Source of the DNA: Acidobacteriota bacterium
GTDB taxonomy: Bacteria; Acidobacteriota; Terriglobia; Terriglobales; Acidobacteriaceae
NCBI GenBank assembly: GCA_021778875.1
Contig: JAJYBT010000002.1
Span: 1-17,660, forward strand
Length of the DNA: 17,660 bases
Direction of reading: 5' to 3'
Below are positions 8,068-14,872 of this stretch, piece by piece. The translations under genes were made by a program, and so were the position numbers. The first letter of the stretch is position 1. Each line of letters starts with the position of its first letter. The notes under the pieces were generated by a model that saw only the letters and a program-made list of their open reading frames with translations, did no database searches and was not told the DNA's origin.

Positions 8068-9306
8068 TCAGGGCAGGAATGTGATGCTCGCGGGGCTGCC
8101 TACGGGCGTGTAATGCCCGGTGAATGTGAGCAGTCCGGTTTCGCGATGAATTCTGAATGAGGTGATGTTGTCGCTGCGCCGGTTGCATACATAGAGGAAG
8201 TCGCCGCGTGGGCAGATGCGGCACTGCACGGGGTAATCGCCCAGCGTCGACGTTTCGCCGATGTGTCGCAGCCTTCCACTCGCGTCGATTGCAAAGACTG
8301 CAATGGTATCGTGCAGCCGGTTGGCGGCGTAGAGAGTCTTTCCGTCGGGCGACACCAGAATCTCCGAAGCGAAACTCGATCCCGCAAAGCCCTGCGGCAA
8401 TGCGGACAATGTCTGCTGCGCGGAGAGCTGCCCGGTGGCGGCATCGTACAAGAAGAAGACGATCGTCGAGGACTCCTCCTGAATTGAATAGAGCCAGTGG
8501 CCGTTTGGATGAAAGGCAAAATGGCGCGGGCCGTCCCCGCTCGGCAATCTGAAAAAGGGACGCTCTGAAGCGGTCAGCTTTCCTGTGGCCGGGTCAAAGC
8601 GATAGGTATAGATCCGGTCCTGGCCCAGGTCGGTTGCCAGGACAAACTTGTTCTGCGGGTCGGCAGCGATCATGTGGGCGTGCGGCGCATCATGCCCGCT
8701 GATGGCGAAGCTGCCGGGCGGCGCATTGGTTGCCTGGATGCTGCCAAGGGAGGAGTAATCACGGTGAATGTCTACGGCAGCGCCGAGCGAACCGTCGGGA
8801 AGGATCGGAAGCACGGCGATGCTGCCTGCTGCGTAGTTCGCCACAAAGGCGTATCTGCCAGTTGCATCGAGGCTGAGATAAGCCGGACCTGCGCCTTGAG
8901 AACTCACCGTATTCAGCGCGCGAAGGACGCCGGTTTCCGGCAGGATTGCAAAAGCGCTCACCGAGCCACTGTTGCCGTGGAAATCTGCAACCTCATTCGC
9001 GGCGTAGAGAAACTGCCAGGAAGGATGAATCGCAATCCAGGAAGGACTTGGTGTTCTTGCAGCGAGTTCTTTTCCTGATAACTCGCCGGTCACGGAGTTC
9101 ACATGGAAGAGATAGATGCCCTCGCCGTTGCCGCCCGCGCCCTCCGCGCCGGTGTACGTGCCAACGTAGGCCAGAACCGGCTTTGCATTCGGATCGTCGG
9201 CGGATGCGCGGGCTATTCCCGTAATACCGCGCGCGACCGCGAGCGCCGCTGCGGTTTTCAAAAAGCTCCGGCGAGAGAGCGACTGTAGTGGAGTCCAGGC
9301 TGTCAT
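8068..9306 (-). CDS. Tat-exported seven-bladed beta-propeller lactonase (6-phosphogluconolactonase-like, PF10282 type)
   Basis: About 412 residues. The ATG at 9304-9306 is preferred because GAGG lies nine bases upstream; an ATG at 9313-9315 abuts that GAGG and would add three residues. The N-terminus carries a textbook twin-arginine signal (SRRSFLK, Arg12-Arg13 in the shorter numbering) followed by a hydrophobic stretch and a likely cleavage near residues 34-36 (ARA-S). So it should be folded in the cytoplasm and exported. The mature part shows the repeat pattern of the Pgl/YbhE propeller family: YVGTYTGA, GIYLFHVNSVTGEL, SPSWIAIHP, LYAANEV, GPAYLSLDATGRYAFVANY, DGPRHFAFHPNGHWLY, LVSPDGKTLYAANR and FLYVCNRRSDNI. 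Family members hydrolyse 6-phosphogluconolactone, but an exported one cannot serve the cytoplasmic pentose phosphate pathway, so another lactone (or a non-lactonase role) is likely. It is last in a four-gene minus-strand run, 69 bases after the permease. Confidence 0.9.
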   Translation of the reverse strand: MTAWTPLQSLSRRSFLKTAAALAVARGITGIARASADDPNAKPVLAYVGTYTGAEGAGGNGEGIYLFHVNSVTGELSGKELAARTPSPSWIAIHPSWQFLYAANEVADFHGNSGSVSAFAILPETGVLRALNTVSSQGAGPAYLSLDATGRYAFVANYAAGSIAVLPILPDGSLGAAVDIHRDYSSLGSIQATNAPPGSFAISGHDAPHAHMIAADPQNKFVLATDLGQDRIYTYRFDPATGKLTASERPFFRLPSGDGPRHFAFHPNGHWLYSIQEESSTIVFFLYDAATGQLSAQQTLSALPQGFAGSSFASEILVSPDGKTLYAANRLHDTIAVFAIDASGRLRHIGETSTLGDYPVQCRICPRGDFLYVCNRRSDNITSFRIHRETGLLTFTGHYTPVGSPASITFLP

Positions 9307-9375
9307 TGAATCCATCCTCGAATTGTTTGATCTGCGGCAACGAAATGAAGCCGCGCGCGCTGATGTTGTGACTCG

Positions 9376-10725
9376 TCACACGGCCACTGAGACAGCAAGG
9401 GTGAGAAGCAGGGCAGTGACGGAAATGATGGTTTCGCAGACGGACCAGGTCTTGATCGTCTCCGTAACACTCATGTTGAGGTACTCCTTCACGAGCCAGA
9501 ACCCTCCGTCGTTGACGTGCGAAAAAATCAGTGAACCCGCTCCGGTGGCTATGGCGAGCAGCTCCGGGCGCACGCCCGCGCTGTGCAGTGCGATGGGGGC
9601 CACAATGCCCGCCGCGGTTGTCATGGCAACGGTTGCGGAACCTGTGGCGAGACGCATGAGAGCGGCCAGCAGCCAGGCAAGCAGCAGCAGCGGGACGTGG
9701 CTCTGCAGCGCGATCCGGATGAGTGCCTGGGAGACGCCGCTGTCTTGCAGGACTCTGCCGAAGCCGCCGCCCGCGCCGACCAGTATGGTGATGGTTGCTG
9801 TTGGCGCAAGACATTCGTTGCTGAAGCGAAGGATGGTTTCGCGCGTGAATCCTCGCAGTTTGCCCAGGGTGAAAAAGCTGACAAGCACGCCGATGAGCAG
9901 AGCCATGTCGTCGTTGCCCAGCAGGCGCAGCGCATGGTTCAGCGCGCTGCCGGATGCGGACACGGCATCGGCCCAACTGCCGATCAGCATCAATGCAACT
10001 GGCAACAGGATCGTGAACAGGGTAAGGCCAAAGCCGGGAAGGCTGCGCTCCGCGCCGTGATCGACGAACTCGGCGGCCATGGGATTTTCCAGCGCGAGCT
10101 CGACATGCGGCGCGATGAATTTTGCATACAGAGGGCCTGCAATCACTGCTGTGGGAATGCCAATGAGCAAAGCGTAGAAGATGGTGCGGCCGATGTCGGC
10201 TTTGTAAATTGCAACCGCCAGCAGCGCGGCCGGATGCGGCGGGACGAGGCCATGCACCACGGAGAGTCCTGCGACCATGGGCAGGGCAATCAGAATGAGC
10301 GAGGTCCGGGTGCGGCGCGCGACGGTGAATGCAATCGGAATGAGAAGGACGAAGCCCACCTCAAAGAACGCCGGCAGGCCGACGACGAGACCGATGAACA
10401 TCATGGCCCATACAATGCGCTTCTCGCCGAAGGCGCGTATCAGCGTTTTCGCAATCTGGTCGGCGCCGCCGGACTCGGCCATCATCTTGCCGAGCATGGT
10501 GCCGAGCGCCACGATGATTGCGATGTGCCCGAGTGTGCCTCCTACGCCCGCCTCAAACGAATGAATCACGGTGGCGAGCGGCATGCCCGCAACCACGGCC
10601 AGCGACAGCGAGGCCAGAAGCAGAGCAATGAAGGGATTCAGCTTGAGAACGGCAATGAGCAGGATCAGTCCAATGACCGCGGCCAATGCGGAGACAAGCA
10701 GAAAGATGCTGTGCGGATCAATCAT
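9376..10725 (-). CDS. GntP-family permease (gluconate or D-serine type proton symporter)
   Basis: A 449-residue inner-membrane protein, normal for the family, with a dozen or more hydrophobic segments. Family signatures are GLPAFFEVGFVLLIP (116-130), HGLVPPHPAAL (158-168) and SLIFSHVNDGGFWLVKEY (398-415). GntP-family members import gluconate and related aldonates with protons. The family also includes DsdX, a D-serine permease. The sequence does not decide the substrate by eye. The neighbours argue both ways: a D-aminoacylase, RidA and (divergently) a D-amino acid lyase favour a D-amino acid or N-acyl-D-amino acid, whereas the exported lactonase 69 bases downstream favours an aldonate. It follows RidA by 72 bases on the same strand. 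The ribosome site before ATG 10723-10725 is a weak GAGAGCGAG. Confidence 0.93.
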   Translation of the reverse strand: MIDPHSIFLLVSALAAVIGLILLIAVLKLNPFIALLLASLSLAVVAGMPLATVIHSFEAGVGGTLGHIAIIVALGTMLGKMMAESGGADQIAKTLIRAFGEKRIVWAMMFIGLVVGLPAFFEVGFVLLIPIAFTVARRTRTSLILIALPMVAGLSVVHGLVPPHPAALLAVAIYKADIGRTIFYALLIGIPTAVIAGPLYAKFIAPHVELALENPMAAEFVDHGAERSLPGFGLTLFTILLPVALMLIGSWADAVSASGSALNHALRLLGNDDMALLIGVLVSFFTLGKLRGFTRETILRFSNECLAPTATITILVGAGGGFGRVLQDSGVSQALIRIALQSHVPLLLLAWLLAALMRLATGSATVAMTTAAGIVAPIALHSAGVRPELLAIATGAGSLIFSHVNDGGFWLVKEYLNMSVTETIKTWSVCETIISVTALLLTLAVSVAV

Positions 10726-10797
10726 CGGCTCGCTCTCGGCGCGGGTGCGCGCATCGGATTGAATGGCTGCTCGTGCGGCAATAGAGGACTCCAGCGT

Positions 10798-11190
10798 TCA
10801 AGCACCTGGGGACTTGTAAGCCACGCACTCAATTTCGACTTTGCAATCCACAACCATGCTTGACACGACACATGCGCGGGCCGGCGGATGCTCGCCGAAG
10901 TATTCCCTGAAGACCGCGTTGAAAGCTGCGAAATCGCGCGGGTCATCGAGCCAGACGCCGCAGCGCACCACATGTTCCGGGCCATAGCCCGCCTCACTGA
11001 GGATGGCCAGAAGGTTCTGAATGGCCTGCCGCGACTGGGCTGTGATGTTACCTGCGACGACCTCGCCATTCAACATGGGAACCTGGCCCGACACATAGAG
11101 CCAGCCGTCGGCCTCGACTGCGCGCGCAAAGGGTAGATGCTGCCCGCCCGTGCCCTTGCCGCCTTCCACTCCATATCGCTTGATGCTCAT
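10798..11190 (-). CDS. ridA: RidA (YjgF/YER057c/UK114) family enamine/imine deaminase
   Basis: 130 residues, standard for the family. RidA hydrolyses 2-aminoacrylate and other enamine/imine intermediates released by PLP-dependent dehydratases, protecting other PLP enzymes. The ATG at 11188-11190 has a GAGAG site upstream and gives the expected N-terminus; the open frame continues upstream to 11415 but that part overlaps the aminoacylase gene. Key residues match: Arg105 within PPARACVV and Glu120 within KVEIECVAY, the substrate-carboxylate and water-activating positions of characterised RidA proteins. YVSGQVPM and the AQSRQAIQNLLAILSEAG helix are also typical. It sits 23 bases after the D-aminoacylase stop, so the two are very likely cotranscribed. 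Its presence beside a dehydratase-type PLP enzyme supports an amino acid deamination pathway. Confidence 0.95.
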   Translation of the reverse strand: MSIKRYGVEGGKGTGGQHLPFARAVEADGWLYVSGQVPMLNGEVVAGNITAQSRQAIQNLLAILSEAGYGPEHVVRCGVWLDDPRDFAAFNAVFREYFGEHPPARACVVSSMVVDCKVEIECVAYKSPGA

Positions 11191-11213
11191 CTGCGTTGCT
11201 CTCGTCCTTTCAG

Positions 11214-12668
11214 CTATTGATTCCAGCTTGTCCTGGCGCGCGGCAAAAAGCGTCCGGCGCGATTCCCGGTGTCCCCAGCCGCAGTGTAGGAGAGCACGCC
11301 GTTGACCCACACGCGTATGATGCCTTCCGCCGCGCGGATGGGATCGGCAAAGGTTGCCGTGTCGATGATCCTTTCCGGATCGAAGAGCACCATGTCTGCA
11401 AAATAGCCGATGCAAATGATGCCCCGCTCAGCGAGTCCGAATCGCTGCGCGGGCATCGCGGTCATTTTATGAATGGCGTTGGGCAGCGTGAGTAGCTTTT
11501 CATCGCGGGTGTAGCGGCCCAGCACGCGGGGAAACGTCCCCCACAGGCGCGGATGAGGGCGCGGATCGTTGGGCAGGCCATCGGAACCGATCATGGTCGC
11601 CGGGTGCGCCAGTATGCGGCGCATGTCCGCCTCAGAGATGCTGTGATAGATGGCGCCGGCCGGTTGCAGACGCCGCGCTGCATCGAGCTGCGAGACGTTC
11701 CACGCCTGCGCAATGTCTGCCAGGGACTGGCCTGCGACCTCGGAGTGCGGTGTGCTCCATGTAATCGTGATTTGAACGCGCTCGTCCACCTGCTGCAAAT
11801 CGAGCGTGCTTGATCCGGCTGCGTAGGGATAGCAATCGCAGCCGGCGGGTTGCGCGGCGCGCGCGGCCTCCAGCGCGTGCAGCACCTCGCCGCTGCGGCC
11901 CCAGTTGGCGATGCCGGCGCATTTCAGGTGGGAAAGAATTACCGGCACATTGCACTCGCGGCCAATGGCGAATGCCTCGTTCATCGCATCGAGAATCGCC
12001 GCGGCCTCGGTGCGCATGTGGGTGACATAGACCGCGCCTGCCGAGGCCAGCGGCTGCGCCAGCGCCACCACTTCGCCAGTGGAAGCGGCATGGGCCGAGG
12101 CATAGGCAAGTCCGGAGCTTAGACCCAGCGCGCCGCCTTCGAGCGCTTCGGTGAGCTGCGTGCGCATCGCGGCGATCTCTGCATCGGTTGCAGTCCTGTC
12201 GAGGCGGTCCATGTGGTTGTTGCGCAATGCAGTGTGGCCCACCAGCGCGCCAACGTTGACCGCCGGCTGTGCGTCGCGGACCGCGGTAACATACGCAGCA
12301 AAGGTCGGGTAACGAAAATCAGCCGCGCTGCCAAGCAGGTTCATGGGGTCGGGCGGGTCGCCTTTCAGCCGCACAGGCGATGCGCTGATGCCGCAGTTGC
12401 CCACAATTACCGTTGTCACTCCCTGCGACAGCTTTGGCAGCATGGCCGGCGTGCCAATTACGCTGGTGTCATCATGAGTGTGAACATCGATAAAGCCGGG
12501 TGCGAGCGCAAGGCCTTCTGCCTCCACAAGCGATGCAGCAGTGTACTTGAGGGCTGGGCCAATATCGCAGATGCGGCCATCGCGAATGGCGATGTCCAGA
12601 ATTTCAGGAGCAGCGCCACTGCCGTCCAGAACGCTTGCATTCCGTATAAGAGTGTCGCAGCTCAACAT
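11214..12668 (-). CDS. D-aminoacylase (N-acyl-D-amino-acid deacylase), amidohydrolase superfamily
   Basis: 484 residues from the ATG at 12666-12668. An open frame extends to 12821 but would overlap the divergent gene's start, and the extra residues look unlike the family. These enzymes hydrolyse N-acyl-D-amino acids to a D-amino acid and a carboxylate in the cytoplasm; no signal peptide is seen. Metal ligands and catalytic residues are visible: HTH (His63, His65) in GFIDVHTHDD, Cys92 in VGNCGIS, His217 in YVTHMR, His247 in LSHLK and Asp363 in IGSDG. From memory, the characterised Alcaligenes enzyme has His67/69, Cys96, His220/250 and Asp366, so the spacing is essentially the same. The C-terminal small beta domain has the usual GYFADMVLFDP segment. 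It is first in the minus-strand run (aminoacylase, RidA, permease, lactonase). Acyl-chain and side-chain preference is unknown. Confidence 0.94.
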   Translation of the reverse strand: MLSCDTLIRNASVLDGSGAAPEILDIAIRDGRICDIGPALKYTAASLVEAEGLALAPGFIDVHTHDDTSVIGTPAMLPKLSQGVTTVIVGNCGISASPVRLKGDPPDPMNLLGSAADFRYPTFAAYVTAVRDAQPAVNVGALVGHTALRNNHMDRLDRTATDAEIAAMRTQLTEALEGGALGLSSGLAYASAHAASTGEVVALAQPLASAGAVYVTHMRTEAAAILDAMNEAFAIGRECNVPVILSHLKCAGIANWGRSGEVLHALEAARAAQPAGCDCYPYAAGSSTLDLQQVDERVQITITWSTPHSEVAGQSLADIAQAWNVSQLDAARRLQPAGAIYHSISEADMRRILAHPATMIGSDGLPNDPRPHPRLWGTFPRVLGRYTRDEKLLTLPNAIHKMTAMPAQRFGLAERGIICIGYFADMVLFDPERIIDTATFADPIRAAEGIIRVWVNGVLSYTAAGDTGNRAGRFLPRARTSWNQ

Positions 12669-12682
12669 GTCGGCTGACTCAA

Positions 12683-12697
12683 AATATAGACTATATT
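12683..12697. promoter_or_regulatory. 15-base AT-rich palindrome in the divergent promoter, probable operator
   Basis: AATATAG-A-CTATATT is a perfect inverted repeat around base 12690, lying in the 85-base gap between the divergent aminoacylase and DSD1-type genes. It also supplies -10-like hexamers on both strands: TATATT at 12692-12697 (plus) and TATAGT or TATATT on the minus strand. A dimeric repressor bound here would cover both possible core promoters. No -35 hexamer was recognised for either direction. The regulator is not encoded in this window. Confidence 0.5.
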
Positions 12698-12753
12698 CAG
12701 CACGCGCTCCACACCTATTACAGTGTTTTTCCCTGAGCTTCACGGAGGTGCAG

Positions 12754-14037
12754 GTGTCGAAAGAGAATGAGCCGGCAAAGGTGGAATACGAGACTGGAAT
12801 TGGCCCGCTGAACAAGGGCATCGGCTCGCTTGATCATGTTCTCGATCCGAATCAGGCCGCGCAACTGGGATGGAACCTGCTGCGCGAGGATCTGAGTTTG
12901 CCTGCGGCGGTGCTGTATGAAGACAGGCTTCTGCATAACCTCGACTGGATGCGGGAGTTTATTCAGGCGTATGGAGTGCGACTTGCGCCGCACGGCAAAA
13001 CCACGATGGCGCCCGGGCTGTTTGCGATGCAGCTGCAGAGCGGAGCGTGGGGCATTACGCTGGCCACCGCGCCACAGACGCTGGCCGCCTGCGCGCATGG
13101 CGTGCGCCGCGTGCTGATGGCGAACCAGTTGGTGGGCAGGGAAAACATGGCCATCATCTCGCGTTTGCTGCGGGACCCCGGCTTTGAGTTTTATTGTCTT
13201 GTGGACTCAGCAGCGCAGATCGACAAGCTCGGCGCATATTACTCGAATGCAGGTCAACAGTTGCGCGTGCTGCTTGAGCTGGGCGTGACGGGCGGCCGCG
13301 CAGGCGTGCGCGACGATGGGCAACTGCAAGCCGTGCTGGCAGCCTTGTCCAGATGGCGCAATGTGATTCTGCTGAGCGGCGTGGAGATGTATGAGGGCGT
13401 CCTCGACGACGAGGTGGCGATTCGCGCCTTCCTGGAGCGGGCCGTGGACATTACTCGTGCGCTGTTGGCTGAGGAGCGCTTTCAGCGAATGCCTGCATTG
13501 CTTTCCGGCGCAGGCTCGGCCTGGTATGACGTTGTGGCCGCGGTCTTCACTGCAGCAGGATTTGGCGCGGATGTTGAGATTATTCTGCGCCCTGGCTGCT
13601 ACCTCACTCACGACGTGGGCGCGTATCGCGCAGCGCAGACGAAGATACTCGAACGGAATCCGATTGCGCGCCGCATGAAGTCGGGACTCGTGCCCGCGCT
13701 GCACATCTGGGCCTATGTGCAATCGGTCCCGGAGACAGAGAAGGCAATCATCGGCATGGGCAAGCGCGATGCGGCATTTGACTCCGGCCTGCCTATTCCG
13801 GCGCTGCGCTTCAGACCGGGAGAAGCGGCTCCGGCCGCGGCTCCCGCACACTGGACGGTGACAAAGCTGATGGATCAGCATGCCTACATGCGTATAGCTG
13901 CGGAGGACGATTTGCAGGTTGGCGATATGATCGGCTTCGACATCTGTCACCCCTGCCTTACCTTCGACAAGTGGCGCGCCCTGCCGGTGCTGAACACGCA
14001 GTACGATGTTGTCGGGATCGTGAAGACATTCTTCTGA
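12754..14037 (+). CDS. DSD1-type PLP enzyme: D-serine dehydratase-like / D-threonine aldolase-like amino acid deaminase
   Basis: 427 residues from a GTG start at 12754, chosen because GGAGG (12744-12748) lies five bases upstream; the open frame extends further upstream but there it overlaps the aminoacylase gene antisense. The fold is alanine racemase-like (fold type III). The N-terminal barrel has PHGKTT with the predicted PLP-binding Lys82. Near the C-terminus are DQHAYM (His376) and DICHPCLTF, whose His399-x-Cys401 matches the zinc site known in eukaryotic D-serine dehydratase. Family members either dehydrate D-serine (to pyruvate and ammonia through 2-aminoacrylate) or retro-aldol cleave D-threonine and other D-beta-hydroxy amino acids. 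Related bacterial proteins are often labelled amino acid deaminase. It is divergent from a D-aminoacylase/RidA run, which fits deamination of the released D-amino acid. CutC starts 24 bases downstream. Confidence 0.88.
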   Translation: MSKENEPAKVEYETGIGPLNKGIGSLDHVLDPNQAAQLGWNLLREDLSLPAAVLYEDRLLHNLDWMREFIQAYGVRLAPHGKTTMAPGLFAMQLQSGAWGITLATAPQTLAACAHGVRRVLMANQLVGRENMAIISRLLRDPGFEFYCLVDSAAQIDKLGAYYSNAGQQLRVLLELGVTGGRAGVRDDGQLQAVLAALSRWRNVILLSGVEMYEGVLDDEVAIRAFLERAVDITRALLAEERFQRMPALLSGAGSAWYDVVAAVFTAAGFGADVEIILRPGCYLTHDVGAYRAAQTKILERNPIARRMKSGLVPALHIWAYVQSVPETEKAIIGMGKRDAAFDSGLPIPALRFRPGEAAPAAAPAHWTVTKLMDQHAYMRIAAEDDLQVGDMIGFDICHPCLTFDKWRALPVLNTQYDVVGIVKTFF

Positions 14038-14061
14038 ACACACTTATTTCTAGTGAGCGCC

Positions 14062-14787
14062 ATGCAGACGTTGCGATTTGAGCTGTGCGTCGAGAGCCTT
14101 GAATCCGCGCGCATCGGCGAGGCCGGCGGCGCCGACCGGGTTGAGCTTTGCAGCGCATTGTGGATGGGCGGCGTTACTCCGCCTCTCGATTTGACCGCTG
14201 CTACGGTCGAGGCGCTTGCGATTCCCGTGCGCGTGTTGATTCGTCCGCGTGGCGGAGACTTCTGCTACTCCGCGGCGGAGTTTGACCGGATGCGGCAGCA
14301 GATTGAAGAGGCGAAGCAGGCAGGGGCCGAGGGCATTGTGGTTGGCGTCCTGCTGGTGGATGGGCGCGTGGATGTGGCGCGAAGCCGCGAGCTGGTGGAA
14401 CTGGCTCGCCCCATGGGAGCGACCTTCCATCGCGCCTTTGATGTGACGCGGCAGATGTACGATGCTCTTGAGGACGTGATCGCGACCGGCGCGGATTGCC
14501 TGCTGACCTCGGGCGGCGCGGCGGACGTGGCGGTCGGAGCGGAGACGATTGCGCGGCTGCACAAGCAGGCCGGCAAGCGGATTGACGTGATGGCCGGCGG
14601 TGGGTTGCGCCTGGAGAACGTGATGGACGTTGTGCGGAGGACAGGCGTTACGTCACTGCATGGGTCGCTCATGCGAGGAAATGCGCAGATCGGTTCGGAA
14701 GTGTCCCGCATGGGAGACAGAACGCCGGTGGTGGAAGCCGATGTACGCGAAGCGATAAGGCTATTTCACATGGCGCATGGCGGTTGA
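14062..14787 (+). CDS. cutC: CutC family protein
   Basis: 241 residues from the ATG at 14062, which has a weak GTGAG upstream; an in-frame GTG at 14053 has no ribosome site. It is a small TIM-barrel protein with the family's conserved segments: LCVESLESA, GGADRVELC, RPRGGDF, GVLLVDGRVD, TFHRAFD, LTSGGA and DVMAGGGL. The family was named for copper homeostasis in E. coli, but that phenotype was later attributed to a small RNA (MicL) encoded at the gene's 3' end. The biochemical role is therefore open. Some CutC proteins bind copper, and bacterial homologues often sit near sugar-metabolism genes. Here it lies 24 bases after the DSD1-type gene, so cotranscription is likely and no copper-resistance gene is nearby. 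It converges on the MFS gene with an 85-base gap that shows only a weak TGCGC/GCGCA stem at 14843-14857. Confidence 0.93.
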   Translation: MQTLRFELCVESLESARIGEAGGADRVELCSALWMGGVTPPLDLTAATVEALAIPVRVLIRPRGGDFCYSAAEFDRMRQQIEEAKQAGAEGIVVGVLLVDGRVDVARSRELVELARPMGATFHRAFDVTRQMYDALEDVIATGADCLLTSGGAADVAVGAETIARLHKQAGKRIDVMAGGGLRLENVMDVVRRTGVTSLHGSLMRGNAQIGSEVSRMGDRTPVVEADVREAIRLFHMAHGG

Positions 14788-14872
14788 AAGCGCACGGCGT
14801 CTGTTGCGGGTCGAACGTACGCGGCGGTTCGCGCTCGGTCGATGCGCTTATCGCGCAAGTTAGCGTGCTGCA

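Noticed and set aside
9583..10863. 426-codon open frame on the plus strand opposite the GntP and RidA genes
   Set aside because: It lies entirely antisense to two well-supported genes, has a Gln/His/Arg/Gly-rich composition with no recognisable motif, and is explained by GC bias at third positions.
11191..11415. Extension of the RidA frame upstream by 75 codons
   Set aside because: It overlaps the aminoacylase 3' end, the residues are unlike RidA, and the 130-residue form matches family length with a ribosome site before ATG 11190.
12669..12821. N-terminal extension of the D-aminoacylase frame by 51 codons
   Set aside because: It would run through the divergent promoter and overlap the DSD1-type gene's start. 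The added residues are unlike the family, whose members begin close to the DTLIRNASVLDG segment.
14843..14857. TGCGC/GCGCA stem between cutC and the MFS gene as a terminator
   Set aside because: Five-base stem, no U-run on either strand; too weak to call.
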